Shown here: piece by piece, positions 4,565 through 6,455 of the stretch
How positions within the stretch are numbered: the first letter of the stretch is position 1
Layout: each line of letters starts with the position of its first letter
Assembly (NCBI GenBank): GCA_003218785.1
Contig: QHOM01000143.1
Coordinates: 1-6,455, forward strand
Direction of reading: 5' to 3'
Source: Verrucomicrobiota bacterium
GTDB lineage: Bacteria > Verrucomicrobiota > Verrucomicrobiia > Chthoniobacterales > UBA10450
Length of the DNA stretch: 6,455 nucleotides
Translations under genes and position numbers: made by a program
The notes under the pieces: generated by a model
The model's database searches: none
Told to the model about the DNA's origin: nothing
The model's input: only the letters and a program-made list of their open reading frames with translations

Positions 4565-6455
4565 ATGAGACATTTTTCCGGATGGATGCGCCCCGCGCCA
4601 TTTGCAATCTGGGTCGCCTCCATTTGCGCGCTGCTTGGCGCCATATCGGCCCGAGCACAGAACCCCCAGGCAGCTCAGGGGCCTCCCATCATCAAGTCAA
4701 TCGACGTGCAGTACACCGGGCCCGGGACGGTCAGCAAGGAACGGATTCTGGCGCAAATGCGAACCAAGGTGGGCCAGCCGTATTCGGATCAAGTAGTCGA
4801 GCAGGATATTGAGACCCTTTACAAAACTGGCTCCGTTCTAAACGTTCGCATCTTCGCCCAGCCGGAAGGCAACGGCGTGAAGGTAATCGTTGCCGTGCAG
4901 ACGCGTTCTATCGTCCGAGAAATCGAAATCGATGGAGCCGAACAGGTCAAAGCGAAAAGGCTGCGCAAAGAAATCAAATTGAAGCTCAATCAGCCGGTGA
5001 ACGAACAAGAATTGGATGAAGCACGCCAAAAAATTGTCGAAGTTTATCAGGGACGTGGGTACAACGACGTTAGCGTTCAGTTTCGCGTCGATCCAATTGA
5101 CGAGAAGCGGGGCACAGCGCGCGTTGTTTTCACGGTCAACGAGGGGCTAAAAGGGGCTGTGCGCCAGATCCATTTTGAGGGAAACGAGCATTTTAGCGAG
5201 AAGGTCTTGCGCAAACAGATGAAGACGCGGGGCAAAACGCTCGTTTACTTTCTCGATAAGTCCGGACGGCTGGATGAAGTGCAGTTGGAACAGGATCTGG
5301 ACAAGATCCGTGAGTGGTACCAAAACCATGGCTATATTGATGTGCAAATCAAGGATACGCGCAAGGAACGCACCAAGAATGGTCCCATGATTCTCACGAT
5401 CGTGATTGCGGAAGGTCCGCAATATCACGTGGGCAAGTTGACGATTTCGGGTTACCAAGCGACCTCGGAGCAAAAGATTCGTGCCCTGCTAAAAATGAAG
5501 GAGGGCAGCGTTTATTCGCCGAAACAGTTGCGCGATGATGCGAAAGCAGTGGCCGATGCGTACGGCAGCGGCGGTTATGTCGATCTTGTGGTTTTGCCGG
5601 AAGGCACGCCGGCCGGGCCTGCCCGGATCGATGTGCATTATAAAATCGAGGAGGGCGACCGCTCGTTTGTCGAGCGGATCAATATTGCCGGTAACACGCG
5701 CACCAAGGACAAGGTGATTCGTCGCGAAGTTCTCCTTGCGCCGGGAGATGTCTTCAACACCGTTCGCGTGGACACGACCAAGAAACGCCTGGAGAATCTC
5801 GGTTATTTTGCAAAGGTCGAAACTTACCCGGAAGATACGGACATACCCGGCCGCAAAGATCTTACCATCCTGGTGCAAGAGAAACGGACTGGTTCGCTCA
5901 CCTTCGGTGGCGGATTCAGCACGATTGACAAGCTAGTCGGTTTCGCGGAACTCACGCAAGGCAATTTCGATTTGTTGAACTGGCCGGGCTTTACGGGCGC
6001 GGGCCAAAAATTCAGGTTGCGCATCCAGTACGGCACGGAACGAAAGGACTTCATTCTTGTGTTGACCGAGCCATACTTCCTCGATCGGCGATTGGCGCTG
6101 AGCGGTCAGGTTTTTTATGACGAGGCAAACTACTTGAGCGCGCAGTACGACCAGCGCAATTACGGGTTTGCGATCGAGTTGCGCAAACCGATCAACGCAT
6201 TTATTTACGCGACCCTGGGCTATCAACTGCAGGACGTTGATATTTTCAATGTGGACCCAAGCGCATCCGAGGCGATCCAGTCGCAAGAAGGCTCCACTGT
6301 GGAGAGCAAAATCTTTAGCAGTCTTGTATTTGACCGGCGCGATAATCCCTTGCTTACCCGGCGCGGTCAGCGCGTTACTCTTTCGCCTTATATTGCCGGC
6401 GGTTTTCTCGGAGGCGATACCCAGATATATGGATTTGACCTCGAGGGGTCCCAAT
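4565..6455 (+). CDS. bamA: Outer membrane protein assembly factor BamA, 5' part (C-terminal barrel off the right edge)
   Basis: BamA is the Omp85-family core of the machinery that folds beta-barrel proteins into the outer membrane. From ATG at 4565 the frame is open for 630 codons to the window edge; an in-frame TAA at 4559-4561 rules out an earlier start. Residues 1-31 form a signal peptide: basic start, hydrophobic APFAIWVASICALLGAISA, and an ARA-Q cleavage site. Five POTRA repeats follow at about 42-113, 115-194, 197-284, 287-363 and 367-441, with typical marks such as YKTGSVLNVRIF, GYNDV, IHFEGNEHF, YQNHGYIDV, INIAGNTRTKDKVIRREV and LENLGYFAKVE. The barrel starts near 445 with FGGGFSTIDKLVGFAEL and GNFDLLNWPGFTGAGQ. 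EPYFLDRRLALS and VFDRRDNPLLTRRGQRV (588-604) are Omp85 barrel hallmarks. The conserved RGF/Y loop and the final strands lie beyond the edge. Five POTRAs favour BamA over TamA, which has three. No clear ribosome binding site. bamA is often followed by skp/ompH and lipid A genes; that cannot be checked here. Confidence 0.95.
   Translation, partial: MRHFSGWMRPAPFAIWVASICALLGAISARAQNPQAAQGPPIIKSIDVQYTGPGTVSKERILAQMRTKVGQPYSDQVVEQDIETLYKTGSVLNVRIFAQPEGNGVKVIVAVQTRSIVREIEIDGAEQVKAKRLRKEIKLKLNQPVNEQELDEARQKIVEVYQGRGYNDVSVQFRVDPIDEKRGTARVVFTVNEGLKGAVRQIHFEGNEHFSEKVLRKQMKTRGKTLVYFLDKSGRLDEVQLEQDLDKIREWYQNHGYIDVQIKDTRKERTKNGPMILTIVIAEGPQYHVGKLTISGYQATSEQKIRALLKMKEGSVYSPKQLRDDAKAVADAYGSGGYVDLVVLPEGTPAGPARIDVHYKIEEGDRSFVERINIAGNTRTKDKVIRREVLLAPGDVFNTVRVDTTKKRLENLGYFAKVETYPEDTDIPGRKDLTILVQEKRTGSLTFGGGFSTIDKLVGFAELTQGNFDLLNWPGFTGAGQKFRLRIQYGTERKDFILVLTEPYFLDRRLALSGQVFYDEANYLSAQYDQRNYGFAIELRKPINAFIYATLGYQLQDVDIFNVDPSASEAIQSQEGSTVESKIFSSLVFDRRDNPLLTRRGQRVTLSPYIAGGFLGGDTQIYGFDLEGSQ

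Noticed and set aside
4438..4812. 124-codon plus-strand frame in the mqnC-bamA gap
   Set aside because: It overlaps the start of bamA in another phase. The bamA frame has a signal peptide and the POTRA start, and this one shows nothing recognisable.
5933..6454. 173-codon minus-strand frame
   Set aside because: It is antisense to the bamA barrel region, which shows strong Omp85 motifs on the plus strand.

Overview
The window looks like a chromosomal segment of a diderm bacterium, most likely in the Verrucomicrobiota (possibly a Spartobacteria/Chthoniobacterales-type soil lineage). This is inferred from four things: a sigma factor of the type common in Planctomycetes and Verrucomicrobia (THWSVV... 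and ERRWALT... motifs), a class II fructose-1,6-bisphosphatase, menaquinone synthesis by the futalosine route (MqnC), and an outer-membrane assembly protein BamA. Start codons are mostly not preceded by strong Shine-Dalgarno sequences. The placement comes from recalled family patterns, not from a database search.

Layout, left to right. (1) 1-533, minus strand: N-terminal 177 codons of an ECF-like sigma factor running off the left edge. (2) 656-1723, plus: glpX, class II fructose-1,6-bisphosphatase, divergent from the sigma gene across a 122-bp gap with a possible promoter on each strand. (3) 1724-1867: a gap largely filled by a degenerate palindromic repeat. (4) 1868-2266, plus: a small stand-alone beta/gamma-crystallin-fold protein with two Greek-key signatures and two calcium-clamp motifs. 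(5) 2267-2387: a convergent gap with a nested inverted repeat and a 30-codon frame of doubtful status. (6) 2388-3285, minus: a D-amino-acid-oxidase-family flavoprotein gene broken by a short internal deletion that also shifts the frame. (7) 3337-4428, plus: mqnC, divergent from the oxidase with only 51 bp between. (8) 4565-6455, plus: bamA, covering the signal peptide, five POTRA repeats and the start of the beta-barrel, running off the right edge.

The genes do not form one pathway. glpX (gluconeogenesis or pentose-phosphate chemistry), mqnC (respiratory quinone) and bamA (envelope biogenesis) are core housekeeping genes. The accessory material lies between glpX and mqnC: the crystallin-like gene, the repeat, the hairpin and the decaying oxidase. 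I see no sign of a defence system, CRISPR array, prophage, insertion sequence or secondary-metabolite cluster. The items most worth a second look are the crystallin-fold protein, the interrupted oxidase and the two structured intergenic elements.
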